Assembly (NCBI RefSeq): GCF_000812865.1
Contig: NZ_JSYL01000015.1
Span: forward strand, 1-56,940
Length of the DNA: 56,940 bases
Origin: Kaistella jeonii
GTDB lineage: Bacteria > Bacteroidota > Bacteroidia > Flavobacteriales > Weeksellaceae
Direction: 5' to 3'
Positions 18,304 to 27,590 of this stretch are shown one piece after another (the stretch's first letter is position 1; every line of letters starts with the position of its first letter). The notes under the pieces were generated by a model. The model saw only the letters and a list, made by a program, of their open reading frames with translations. It was not told the DNA's origin and did not search any database. Position numbers and translations under genes: made by a program.

Positions 18304-20313
18304 ATGGAAACTAAAAATTTAATTCAGAAAAGTATTGACACCGTAAGAGTTTTATCTGCAGATGCTGTACAAAAAGCAAATTCAGGACACCCTGGAACAC
18401 CAATGGCTCTTGCGCCTTTAGGTCATGTTTTATGGTCAGAAATAATGCATTACAATCCCAAAAATCCGGAGTGGGTAAATCGCGACCGATTCGTCCTTTC
18501 CTGTGGTCACGCCTGTATGTTGCAATACAGTTATTTGTATCTGACCGGATATAAAATTACGCTAAAAGATATTGAAAATTTCAGACAACTTCACAGCATT
18601 ACTGCAGGTCACCCAGAATATGGTCTCACGCCAGGAATCGAAGTTACGACAGGACCTTTAGGACAAGGATTTGCGAATGGAGTGGGAATGGCAATTGCGC
18701 AACAATATATGGCGGCACGCTACAACCAACCGGATTTTAATATTTTTGATTATAAAATTTATGCAATTTGTAGTGATGGCGATTTAATGGAAGGTGTTTC
18801 CGCAGAAGCAGCTTCTCTTGCTGGTCATTTAGGTTTAGGAAATATGATTTATTTCTACGATAATAACCACATTACGATCGAAGGAAATACCGATTTGGCT
18901 TTTGAAGAAGATGTTTCCAAAAGATTTGAAGCTTACGGATGGCATGTTCAGAACTTATCAGATATCAACGATTTGGAAGCTCTTTCAAGCGCAATAAAAA
19001 GCGCTCAGGAAGAAAAGGGTCGTCCTTCTTTAATTAAAGTGAGAAGTATAATAGGTTATGGAAGTCCGAACAAACACAATACTGCGGCTGCACATGGTTC
19101 AGCTCTTGGAGAAGATGAGGTGAAATTGGTTAAAGAAAATTTCGGATTCGATCCCGATGAAAATTTCATCATTCCAAATGAGGTTTTAGATTTTTACAGA
19201 AAAGCAGGCGAAAGATCTGCTCAAAATGAAGATGATTGGAACTTACTATATAAAAATTACAAAAAAAGACATCCCGAACTTGCCAAAGAATATGAGGACA
19301 TCACTGCTGGAAAACTTCCCGACGATTGGCAGAAAAAACTTCCTGTATTTGAAGCTGGTACTGAATTAGCGACGAGAAAAGCGTCCGGTAAAACCTTGAA
19401 TGCCATTGCAGATTATTTTCCACAATTGATTGGCGGTTCAGCGGATCTTGCCCCATCTACAGATACCAATCTTGATGATTATAAATCATTTTCTGTAAAA
19501 CACCGAGACGGTCGCAACTTCCACTTTGGAATTCGGGAACATGCGATGGGAGCAGTATTAAACGGAATGGTATTAAGTAAATACCTAATTCCTTACGGAG
19601 CTACGTTTTTGATTTTTTCAGATTATATGCGACCACCACTTCGATTGGCTTCCATTATGAAAATCCGTCCCATTATGGTTTTTACCCACGACAGTATTGC
19701 ATTGGGCGAAGATGGAACTACGCATCAACCAGTTGAACAATTAATTGGATTGCGTTCAGTTCCAAATATGACCGTAATTCGACCGGCAGATGCAAACGAA
19801 ACGGCTCAAGCTTGGCGGGTTGCCATCGAACACAAAGATGGACCGGTTTGTATCGTTCTCACCAGACAGGGAATTGCAGTTATCGATCAGGAAAAATATG
19901 GTAAAGCCACAAATCTTGAGAAAGGAGCTTACATCCTCTCAGATTCCGGGGGTGAACCAGATATTATACTGATTGCAACAGGATCTGAAGTTCAATTGAT
20001 TTTGGCTGCTCAGGAAAAATTGAAGAAAAATAATATTCAAGCGAGAGTTGTTAGCATGCCAAGTTGGAATTTATTTGATCAACAAAGTGCGGCATATAAG
20101 GAAAAAGTTTTCCCAAAAAAGATTAGGAAAAGATTGGCTGTAGAAGCCGGTTCAACAGTTGGCTGGATGAAATACACGACTGATGATGGTGATGTCATCG
20201 GTATCGATAGATTCGGTGAATCTGCACCGGGCGAAGAGGTAATGAAGGAATATGGTTTCACCGTAGAAAACGTAATCAAGAGAGCACAAAATTTGCTTTC
20301 TAAAAAAGATTAA
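18304..20313 (+). CDS. tkt: Transketolase
   Basis: A 669-residue ThDP enzyme that moves C2 units between ketose and aldose phosphates. Visible motifs are S-G-H-P-G-T-P-M near the start, G-P-L-G-Q-G, the ThDP motif C-S-D-G-D-L-M-E-G and F-G-I-R-E-H-A-M in the pyrimidine domain, then T-H-D-S-I-A-L-G-E-D-G-T-T-H-Q-P. Length and domain order are normal. It starts the pentose-phosphate run and is followed 55 bp later by rpiB. With phosphoketolase it can regenerate C5 and C6 sugar phosphates. Confidence 0.96.
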   Translation: METKNLIQKSIDTVRVLSADAVQKANSGHPGTPMALAPLGHVLWSEIMHYNPKNPEWVNRDRFVLSCGHACMLQYSYLYLTGYKITLKDIENFRQLHSITAGHPEYGLTPGIEVTTGPLGQGFANGVGMAIAQQYMAARYNQPDFNIFDYKIYAICSDGDLMEGVSAEAASLAGHLGLGNMIYFYDNNHITIEGNTDLAFEEDVSKRFEAYGWHVQNLSDINDLEALSSAIKSAQEEKGRPSLIKVRSIIGYGSPNKHNTAAAHGSALGEDEVKLVKENFGFDPDENFIIPNEVLDFYRKAGERSAQNEDDWNLLYKNYKKRHPELAKEYEDITAGKLPDDWQKKLPVFEAGTELATRKASGKTLNAIADYFPQLIGGSADLAPSTDTNLDDYKSFSVKHRDGRNFHFGIREHAMGAVLNGMVLSKYLIPYGATFLIFSDYMRPPLRLASIMKIRPIMVFTHDSIALGEDGTTHQPVEQLIGLRSVPNMTVIRPADANETAQAWRVAIEHKDGPVCIVLTRQGIAVIDQEKYGKATNLEKGAYILSDSGGEPDIILIATGSEVQLILAAQEKLKKNNIQARVVSMPSWNLFDQQSAAYKEKVFPKKIRKRLAVEAGSTVGWMKYTTDDGDVIGIDRFGESAPGEEVMKEYGFTVENVIKRAQNLLSKKD

Positions 20314-20368
20314 TATTATCAAGTAACTTCCCATAAAAAGAATTCATACCGAATTAAATAAAAAAGCA

Positions 20369-20833
20369 ATGTCCCCAGAATCAATAAAAAAAATAGGAAT
20401 TTGTGCAGACCACGGCGGTTTCGAACTCAAAGAGAGAATAATAAATTTTTTGATTAAAAACCAATTTCAACCTGTGGATTTTGGCGCCAAGGAATTAGAC
20501 GGCGCTGATGATTTTCCTGACTATGTCATTCCGCTCGCAAAAGCGGTTGCTAATGGAGAAGTTTTCCGTGGCATCGCGATCTGTGGAAGTGGAGTAGGTG
20601 CGTGTATCGCTGCAAATAAAGTTATGGGAGTAAGAGCCGCTTTGATTGCAGATTATTTTTCAGCGCATCAAGGTGTTGAAGATGATAATATGAATTTAAT
20701 CTGTCTCGGTGGTCGCGTAACTGGATATGCGAGTGCTGAAGAACTCGTCTTAGCTTTTTTAAATGCTCAATTTATTGGAGCAGAAAGACATCTGCGGCGA
20801 CTCAAGAAAATTCAAAAATTAGAAAACAATTGA
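20369..20833 (+). CDS. rpiB: Ribose-5-phosphate isomerase B
   Basis: A 154-residue RpiB/LacAB-family isomerase (ribose-5-P to ribulose-5-P). C-A-D-H-G-G-F-E-L at the N-terminus binds the sugar phosphate, and G-I-A-I-C-G-S-G-V-G-A-C-I-A-A-N-K holds the catalytic Cys and anion hole. D-D-N-M-N-L-I-C-L-G-G-R completes the site. The ATG at 20369 (M-S-P-E-S) fits the family. It lies between tkt and tal and supplies the interconversion needed by both. Confidence 0.95.
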   Translation: MSPESIKKIGICADHGGFELKERIINFLIKNQFQPVDFGAKELDGADDFPDYVIPLAKAVANGEVFRGIAICGSGVGACIAANKVMGVRAALIADYFSAHQGVEDDNMNLICLGGRVTGYASAEELVLAFLNAQFIGAERHLRRLKKIQKLENN

Positions 20834-20857
20834 TAATATAAGAAATTTATTTCAACC

Positions 20858-20893
20858 CTTTGCTAAGTGAAATGCATTTGCATCTTAACAAAG
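20858..20893 (+). terminator. Hairpin between rpiB and tal
   Basis: CTTTG-c-TAAG pairs with CTTA-a-CAAAG around an inner ATGC/GCAT stem, making a long imperfect hairpin 25 bp after rpiB stops. The T-run that follows (GTTTTTATG) is 20 bp away, so it is only a weak intrinsic terminator, or a processing or stabilising element. The 153-bp gap is the largest within the run tkt to pgl. Confidence 0.4.
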
Positions 20894-20986
20894 AGTACTT
20901 TAAGTAAAGTTTTTATGCGTCGTTGCGTTAAAATTTTATTCTGACAGTAAATAGACATTCAAATATAAATTTTAAAAACAAACAAA

Positions 20987-22075
20987 ATGAACCCACTAAA
21001 TAACATAAGAAGTCACGGTCAAAGTATTTGGCTCGATTTGCTCGATCGCGAAATTATGAACTCAGGCAAATTGCAAAGTTTAATTGATAATGACGACCTC
21101 CGTGGTCTTACATCAAATCCCTCGATTTTTGAAAAAGCCATTACCGGAAGTTCTGATTACGATCATGATATAGCCAAACTCTCACAAGCAGAAAGTGATA
21201 ATGCCGCTATTTTTTTCGATTTGGCGATCGCAGATATTCAGAGAGCTGCAGATATTTTTAAGCCAGTATTTGATAAAACTGGCGGTAAAGACGGTTTCGT
21301 AAGTTTGGAAGTTTCACCTTATTTAGCACGAGATACAGACGGAACGATTCAACAGGCGCGCGAACTTTGGAAAAGAGTCGATCGAAAAAATGTAATGATA
21401 AAAATTCCGGGAACAAAAGAAGGATTGACTGCAATTCGAGAATGTTTACGAGAAGGAATTAATATTAATGTGACATTGCTTTTCGGTCTTCCTCGCTATC
21501 ACGAAATAACAGAAGCTTTCATGGGCGGACTTGAAGATCGGCTCAAAGAAGGCAATTCAATCAAAGAAATTTCTTCTGTAGCAAGCTTTTTTCTAAGCAG
21601 AATTGATGTAATGGTCGATCCAATGCTTGAGGAAAAAGGATCCCAAAATCTAAAAGGAAAGATAGCGATTGCTTCGGCGAAAAAAGCCTATCAAATTTAT
21701 CTTGAAATGATTGCAAGTGATCGTTTCAAAAAATTAGAAGAAAAAGGCGCACAAAAACAGCGGGTTCTTTATGCAAGTACTGGAACAAAAGATCCCTCAT
21801 TCAGTGATGTTTTGTATGTGGAAAGTATTATCGGAAAAGACACCATCAACACCTTACCCATCGAAACAATTGATGCATTTCGGGATCACGGAAAAGTTGC
21901 AGATACTTTAACACAAGACATTGATTCTGCAAATAAAGCAATGGTTGAGCTTCAGAATAAAGGAATTGATATCGACAAAATCACCCAGAAACTCGAAGAT
22001 GAAGGAATTGAAAAATTCAACCAGGCTTATGAAAAACTGATCAAAAGTATAGACAGTCAAAAACGTAAACTATAA
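20987..22075 (+). CDS. tal: Transaldolase
   Basis: A 362-residue transaldolase that transfers dihydroxyacetone units between sugar phosphates. The N-terminal L-T-S-N-P-S-I-F-E-K-A block and the Schiff-base lysine region V-M-I-K-I-P-G-T-K-E-G are clear, and N-V-T-L-L-F follows. Its length matches the longer transaldolase subfamily that occurs beside zwf and gnd in many bacteria. The gene is followed 3 bp later by a HAD phosphatase gene. Confidence 0.94.
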   Translation: MNPLNNIRSHGQSIWLDLLDREIMNSGKLQSLIDNDDLRGLTSNPSIFEKAITGSSDYDHDIAKLSQAESDNAAIFFDLAIADIQRAADIFKPVFDKTGGKDGFVSLEVSPYLARDTDGTIQQARELWKRVDRKNVMIKIPGTKEGLTAIRECLREGININVTLLFGLPRYHEITEAFMGGLEDRLKEGNSIKEISSVASFFLSRIDVMVDPMLEEKGSQNLKGKIAIASAKKAYQIYLEMIASDRFKKLEEKGAQKQRVLYASTGTKDPSFSDVLYVESIIGKDTINTLPIETIDAFRDHGKVADTLTQDIDSANKAMVELQNKGIDIDKITQKLEDEGIEKFNQAYEKLIKSIDSQKRKL

Positions 22076-22078
22076 CTA

Positions 22079-22702
22079 ATGATTGATTTTGATATAGCGA
22101 AAATTAAAGTAGTCTTCATCGACATCGGCGGTGTTTTGCTAACTAATGGTTGGGATCACGAATCACGTGAAAAGGCAGCGAAAGTTTTTGATTTTGATTT
22201 TACCGAAATGAATATTCTGCATAATTTCATTTACAATGTTTTTGAAATTGGTAGTATTTCCCTTGATGAGTATTTAGATACCGTTCTTTTTAATCAACCA
22301 AGAGATTTTTCGAAAGAGGATTTTAAACAGTTTATGTTTGAAGAATCTGTAGAATTACCGGAAATGCTTGAGTGGTCAAAATCCTGGAAAAAGCAAACTG
22401 ATCTAGCTGTATTTGCGCTAAGTAATGAAAATGAGGAGCTTAATGATTATCGAATTAAGACTTTTAAATTACATGATCTGTTTGACGGATTTCTCTCATC
22501 CTGTTATTTAAAAATGCGAAAACCCGATCCAAGAATTTACAAAAGGGCTATGGAAATTACACAGGTTAAACCCGACGAATGTGTTTATTTTGACGACAGA
22601 CCAATGCTAGTTCATGCAGCTAAAAAACTGGGAATGAATAGTATTCAACATCAAAATTTTGAAACGACTAAAAGTATTCTAGAAAATTTTATACGAAAAT
22701 AA
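22079..22702 (+). CDS. HAD-superfamily hydrolase (subfamily IA, YihX-like)
   Basis: A 207-residue phosphatase-like protein. Motif I reads F-I-D-I-G-G-V-L-L, with the nucleophile Asp followed by Gly-Gly as in YihX-type sugar phosphatases. Motif II is in A-L-S-N-E-N, the motif III lysine in M-R-K-P-D-P-R-I-Y, and motif IV in Y-F-D-D-R. It lies 3 bp after tal and 4 bp before gnd, so it is clearly in the operon; a role in removing or recycling a sugar phosphate is likely but the substrate is unknown. Confidence 0.85.
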   Translation: MIDFDIAKIKVVFIDIGGVLLTNGWDHESREKAAKVFDFDFTEMNILHNFIYNVFEIGSISLDEYLDTVLFNQPRDFSKEDFKQFMFEESVELPEMLEWSKSWKKQTDLAVFALSNENEELNDYRIKTFKLHDLFDGFLSSCYLKMRKPDPRIYKRAMEITQVKPDECVYFDDRPMLVHAAKKLGMNSIQHQNFETTKSILENFIRK

Positions 22703-22706
22703 TATC

Positions 22707-24137
22707 ATGATACAAGAAAATAAAAATCAAAGTTCATTTGGAATGATCGGACTGGGAACAATGGGTTCCAACCTTTTACAGAATATTGCCGATCATGGAT
22801 ATAACTGTTCTGGGTACGATAATGATCCTAAAAAAGTCGATACGCTTAATAATTTAAGTCGAAATGATATTCATGCTTATTCAGATTTAAAGGCCTTTGT
22901 AGAAAATTTAAAAAGTCCGAAAACAGTAATGATGCTTGTTCCGGCAGGTAAAATTGTTGATGCGGTAATTGGTGAACTGCTCGAAGTCCTCGACAAAGGT
23001 GATATTATTATCGATGGAGGAAATTCACATTTTACAGATACAGAACGGCGCTTTGCAGATTTAGAAAAAAAAGGATATCACTTCGTTGGGATGGGAGTTT
23101 CCGGCGGTGAAGAAGGCGCGAGAAAAGGTCCAAGTATGATGCCGGGAGGAGATAAAAATGCCTATGAAACGATAAAACCTGTTCTGGAGAAAATTGCTGC
23201 TCATGTTAATGGTGAACCTACCGTTGCATATATGGGTGAGCGTTCCGCCGGACATTTTGTGAAGATGGTTCATAATGGAATTGAATATGCACTGATGCAA
23301 TTAATTTCTGAAACCTACGAAGTCATGAAAAAAGGACTTCAAATGGATGATAAAGAGATCTACGAAGTCTTCAAAAAGTGGAATGATGGTCGCTTAAAAT
23401 CTTACCTGATAGAAATTACCCGTGATATTTTCGCCTATAAAAAGAAAGGAGAAGATCATCTTTTCTTCAACGATATTAAAGATGAAGCAAAAGCAAAAGG
23501 TACTGGTAAATGGACTTCGCAAGCAGCGATGGATCTTACGGTTCCAGTTCCGATCATCGATATTGCAGTTTCCATGCGTGATCTTTCCAAATATAAAGAT
23601 TTGCGTACCAAAGCTTCGCAGATGTATCCTGATCCAAAAGAAATAAAATTTACAGATAAAAAAGGTGAATATATCGCCCAATTGGAAGAGGCGTTTTATT
23701 TCGCTATGGTTTCAGCTTATGCGCAAGGAATGCATTTACTTTATAGTGCGAATGAAGAATTTAAATATGATCTTAATTTAGATTTAATTGCAAAAATTTG
23801 GCGTGGTGGCTGTATTATCCGTTCAGAATTTTTAGAAGATATTTATGCAGCCTATAAAAAAGATTCAAAATTGAAACATTTATTTTTAGACGATTCTGTT
23901 CACAAAAATCTCCTTAAAAGTATTTCTGGAATTCGAACTGTTGTTTCAGATGCGGCTCTTCACGGTATTGCTGTTCCAGCGTTTGCGGTAGCATTAAGTT
24001 ATTTTGATAATTTTCGAAATGAGGAAATGCCGGCAAATTTGATTCAGGCACAACGGGATTTTTTCGGATCACACACTTACGAACTGAGAGGAAAAGAAGG
24101 TGTTTTTCATACGGACTGGGAAGATGGAGGTAATTAA
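22707..24137 (+). CDS. gnd: 6-phosphogluconate dehydrogenase
   Basis: A 476-residue decarboxylating dehydrogenase (6-phosphogluconate to ribulose-5-P, CO2 and NADPH). The cofactor-binding G-L-G-T-M-G-S-N-L, I-I-D-G-G-N-S and the signature F-V-G-M-G-V-S-G-G-E-E-G-A-R-K-G-P are present, with V-K-M-V-H-N-G-I-E-Y carrying the catalytic lysine. Full length, normal C-terminal domain. Starts 4 bp after the HAD gene; zwf follows 45 bp later, reversing the reaction order. Confidence 0.96.
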   Translation: MIQENKNQSSFGMIGLGTMGSNLLQNIADHGYNCSGYDNDPKKVDTLNNLSRNDIHAYSDLKAFVENLKSPKTVMMLVPAGKIVDAVIGELLEVLDKGDIIIDGGNSHFTDTERRFADLEKKGYHFVGMGVSGGEEGARKGPSMMPGGDKNAYETIKPVLEKIAAHVNGEPTVAYMGERSAGHFVKMVHNGIEYALMQLISETYEVMKKGLQMDDKEIYEVFKKWNDGRLKSYLIEITRDIFAYKKKGEDHLFFNDIKDEAKAKGTGKWTSQAAMDLTVPVPIIDIAVSMRDLSKYKDLRTKASQMYPDPKEIKFTDKKGEYIAQLEEAFYFAMVSAYAQGMHLLYSANEEFKYDLNLDLIAKIWRGGCIIRSEFLEDIYAAYKKDSKLKHLFLDDSVHKNLLKSISGIRTVVSDAALHGIAVPAFAVALSYFDNFRNEEMPANLIQAQRDFFGSHTYELRGKEGVFHTDWEDGGN

Positions 24138-24182
24138 AATTTAATCCTTCTCATCAAACCAAATATTTAAAAAATTAAAATT

Positions 24183-25706
24183 ATGACTAAAACATCCGTT
24201 ATAGAAACGACTCCCACTGTTTTAATTATTTTCGGTGGTAATGGAGATTTAACGAAAAGGAAAATTATTCCCGCATTGTACAACTTATTCCTTGAAAATC
24301 GGCTTCCTGAAAAATTTGCCATCATAGGAACTTCAAGAACGAAATTTACCGATGAAAAATATCGAAGTTCCTTATTAGTTGGAATTAATGAATTTTCCCG
24401 AACCGGTAAAGCAAAGAAAGAAGACTGGGCAAAATTTTCCGCAAATATTACTTATCAGGCAGCGAATATTAAAGACGTTGCGTCATATAATGATTTTGAA
24501 GCAAGCATCAGTAAACTGAAAGCAGAGTGGAAACAAGATCCTGCTATTTTGTATTACTGTGCCGTCTCGCCCGATTTATTTTGTACCATAGCAGAGAATG
24601 TTTCAAAAAGTAAATTAGAAAATAATAAAGACACTACACGGATCATCATTGAGAAACCATTTGGTCGGGACCTGGATTCTGCAAAAACTTTGAATGCGAA
24701 ATTGCTCACCATTTTTGATGAAAAGCAAATCTATAGAATAGACCATTATCTCGGAAAAGAAGTCGTACAGAATGTGATGGCATTCCGTTTTGCCAATACC
24801 ATTATGGAACCTTTGTGGAACCGAACGCATATTGAACATGTCCAGATTTCTGTTACGGAACAAATTGGTGTAGAAGACCGAGGAAGTTATTTTGACCATG
24901 CCGGAATTTTACGGGATATGATTCAAAATCACTTGCTTCAATTATTATGTATCATTGCGATGGAACCTCCTGTGAACTTTGACGCAGATTTGGTGCGTGA
25001 TAAAAAAGTAGAAGTTTTGAAAGCAATGCGCAAAATTATTCCTGGAATGATCGATAAAGTCGCAGTTCGCGGTCAGTACGGTCCTGGTTGGGTTGAAGGA
25101 AAAGAAGTTCCGGGTTACCGCGATGAAATTGATGTTGATCCAGGTTCCAATACTGAAACGTACGCTGCTATGAAATTTTATGTTGATAACTGGCGTTGGC
25201 AAGGAGTTCCTTTCTATTTAAGAACTGGGAAAAGATTATATAAATCGGCTTCTCATATCATCATTCAGTTTCGGGAAGTTCCTCATAATATGTTTACGAA
25301 CAAAGCGGAAAATCTTCCAAAGCAAAACCGACTCATTATCAGTATTCAGCCCGATATGTCGATTAAGTTTCAATTGGAAAGTAAAACGCCAGGTTTAGAA
25401 ATGACTTTAAATACCGTAGATATGGTTTTTGATTATTTAGGAAAAACCAAAATTGATTCTCCAGAAGCTTACGAAACGCTTTTATTGGATGTCATTTCTG
25501 GAGATCAAACTTTATTTATGCGAGCGGATCAGGTAGAAGCTGCGTGGGAAGTAGTGATGCCGGTTCTTGATTACTGGGAAAATAATAAAATGCCCGATTT
25601 CCCTAATTATCCAGCCAATTCCTGGGGTCCGGAAAATGCAGAAGCATTGATCGCAAAAGATGGTTTTCACTGGATCAATTTACCCGACAAAAATTTAAAA
25701 GAGTAA
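24183..25706 (+). CDS. zwf: Glucose-6-phosphate 1-dehydrogenase
   Basis: A 507-residue enzyme that oxidises glucose-6-phosphate to 6-phosphogluconolactone. F-G-G-N-G-D-L-T-K-R-K is the NADP loop, and R-I-D-H-Y-L-G-K-E is the substrate site with the catalytic His. I-I-E-K-P-F-G and Y-L-R-T-G-K-R-L are also conserved. The final stop base overlaps the pgl start. With gnd and pgl it forms the complete oxidative pentose-phosphate branch. Confidence 0.96.
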   Translation: MTKTSVIETTPTVLIIFGGNGDLTKRKIIPALYNLFLENRLPEKFAIIGTSRTKFTDEKYRSSLLVGINEFSRTGKAKKEDWAKFSANITYQAANIKDVASYNDFEASISKLKAEWKQDPAILYYCAVSPDLFCTIAENVSKSKLENNKDTTRIIIEKPFGRDLDSAKTLNAKLLTIFDEKQIYRIDHYLGKEVVQNVMAFRFANTIMEPLWNRTHIEHVQISVTEQIGVEDRGSYFDHAGILRDMIQNHLLQLLCIIAMEPPVNFDADLVRDKKVEVLKAMRKIIPGMIDKVAVRGQYGPGWVEGKEVPGYRDEIDVDPGSNTETYAAMKFYVDNWRWQGVPFYLRTGKRLYKSASHIIIQFREVPHNMFTNKAENLPKQNRLIISIQPDMSIKFQLESKTPGLEMTLNTVDMVFDYLGKTKIDSPEAYETLLLDVISGDQTLFMRADQVEAAWEVVMPVLDYWENNKMPDFPNYPANSWGPENAEALIAKDGFHWINLPDKNLKE

Positions 25707-26440
25707 TGATGAAGTTGAAAATATATAAAAATGTTGACGATTTAATAAAAGATTTGGCTGACAGAATTAGCGAAGTTTCTAAAGAATCAATTCAAGCTCG
25801 CGGACAATTTAATTTTGTGCTTTCCGGTGGTAGTTCACCAAAAAAATTATATGAGTTGTTAGCCTCTGAATCCTATAGAAATAAAATCGATTGGGAAAAA
25901 ATTTATTTTTTCTTTGGTGACGAAAGATTTGTTCCTGCAGATGATTCTCAACGGAATTCTCTCATGGTTAAAGAAGCCTTATTTGAACCTTTAAAAATTA
26001 AAAATTCCAATATTTTTGAAGTTGATACCTCGGGTTCGCCGGAAGAATCTGCGCAGAAATACTGGAATTCAATAACTTCTCATTTTCAAGGAAAACTGGT
26101 GGAATTTGATTTAAATCTTTTAGGTCTTGGAGACAATTCACATACTGCTTCACTTTTTCCAAATACTTCGGTGTTGAATGAAACTGAAGCAACGATTAAA
26201 TCGGTTTTTGTTGACGAAGTCGATCAATATAGAATTACGATGACAGCACCTTTAATTAATCAATCGCGACATATTGCGTTTCTAGTTTTCGGAGAAGCAA
26301 AAGCAAAGGCAGTTTTTCATATTTTGGAAGATAGTTCGGGTTCTGTAACTGAATATCCTGCTCGTTTAATTACAGAGGACGAAAATAAAGTGCAGTGGTT
26401 TTTAGACGAAAAAGCTGCTTCTTTATTGAAGCACAAATAA
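25706..26440 (+). CDS. pgl: 6-phosphogluconolactonase
   Basis: A 244-residue protein of the DevB/NagB-like family that hydrolyses 6-phosphogluconolactone. L-S-G-G-S-S-P-K-K-L-Y and F-F-G-D-E-R-F-V-P are the sugar-phosphate motifs, followed by G-L-G-D-N-S-H-T-A-S-L-F-P. Two ATG codons in tandem (25706 and 25709) are possible; the first overlaps the zwf stop by one base and suggests coupling. Confidence 0.94.
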   Translation: MMKLKIYKNVDDLIKDLADRISEVSKESIQARGQFNFVLSGGSSPKKLYELLASESYRNKIDWEKIYFFFGDERFVPADDSQRNSLMVKEALFEPLKIKNSNIFEVDTSGSPEESAQKYWNSITSHFQGKLVEFDLNLLGLGDNSHTASLFPNTSVLNETEATIKSVFVDEVDQYRITMTAPLINQSRHIAFLVFGEAKAKAVFHILEDSSGSVTEYPARLITEDENKVQWFLDEKAASLLKHK

Positions 26441-26519
26441 TTATTTTGCTGAGCATTTATTTGTAAAAAAAAGATAATTTAACTCAAGATGCGATTTAAC
26501 TTTAATAAAATTAATTCTA

Positions 26520-27521
26520 ATGAAAGCACTGCAAATAAAAGGGTACGGCGACATCGAAAGTAATTTAGCTTTCAATGAAATTGAAAAACCTACCATAAAC
26601 GACAACCAGGTTTTAATCGAAGTCTTCGTTGCAAGCACAAATCCCATTGATTATAAAATAATTGAAGGACTTTTAAAACAAGTCATTAAATTAAATTTCC
26701 CCACAGGTATTGGTTACGATCTCGCAGGTGTCGTACGCGAAAAAGGAAAAAATGTTTTTGGTCTTAAAGTTGGAGATGAGGTATTTTCCAGTGTTCCGCA
26801 AAAATCGCGTGGTTCTTTTGCTGAGTTTATTGCGGTTGACGAAAATATGGTTTGTCTTAAACCAAAGAATTTAAATTTTGAGGAAGTTGCAGCTTTACCG
26901 ATGGTTGGTCTTACAACGATTCAGGCTTTTGAAAGAGGAAATTTAAAATCTGGAGATAAAATTTTGATACATGCTGGTTCCGGCGGTATTGGTTCATTTG
27001 CAATTCAGTATGCCAAAAGCATAGGAGCTTTTGTTTATACTACAACTAGTACTCCGAATATTTCTTGGGTAAAAGAATTGGGTGCGGATCGGGTCATCGA
27101 TTATAAAACTGAAAATTATCTGGACATTGTAAAAGACATCGATTTTGTTTACGATACACTTGGTGGAAAATATACCGTAGATGCATTTTAAGTAATAAAA
27201 GTAGGCGGCAAAGTAATTTCATTAATTGGTCCGGTTGATGACGAAACTGCAGAAGAGATGGGACTTAATATAGTTGCCCGAATTTATTTATACTTCAAAA
27301 GAATAAAACTGACGGGAAAGATCAAGGAGAAAGCTGCCTACTATAAACTAATTTCTATGCAGCCCAATAATAAACAGCTAGAGATGATTAAAAAACTGGC
27401 AGAAGAAAAAATTGTAAAACCCATCATTGATAAGATATTTCCTTTTTCTGAATCCATTAATGCTTTGCTTTATCAAAAGTCAGGGCATGCAAAAGGAAAA
27501 ATAATCATTAAAATGAAATAA
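26520..27521 (+). pseudogene. NAD(P)H:quinone oxidoreductase (zeta-crystallin-like), in-frame stop
   Basis: Codons 1-223 encode a medium-chain reductase: N-P-I-D-Y-K near the start, G-Y-D-L-A-G-V-V, and the Rossmann motif H-A-G-S-G-G-I-G-S-F-A-I-Q. The frame then meets TAA at 27189-27191, but the same frame continues after it with V-I-K-V-G-G-K-V-I-S-L-I-G and the normal family C-terminus to 27521. A single base change (for example CAA or AAA to TAA) explains this. The full frame is about 330 codons, normal for the family. Catalytic residues are all in the first part, but the truncated product would lack part of the cofactor domain. Confidence 0.85.
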
Positions 27522-27590
27522 TTTCTGTTAATTGAAATTGATATTTGAAAAAATATAAATATTAAAAACACAATTCTAAAAAACGCTGAT

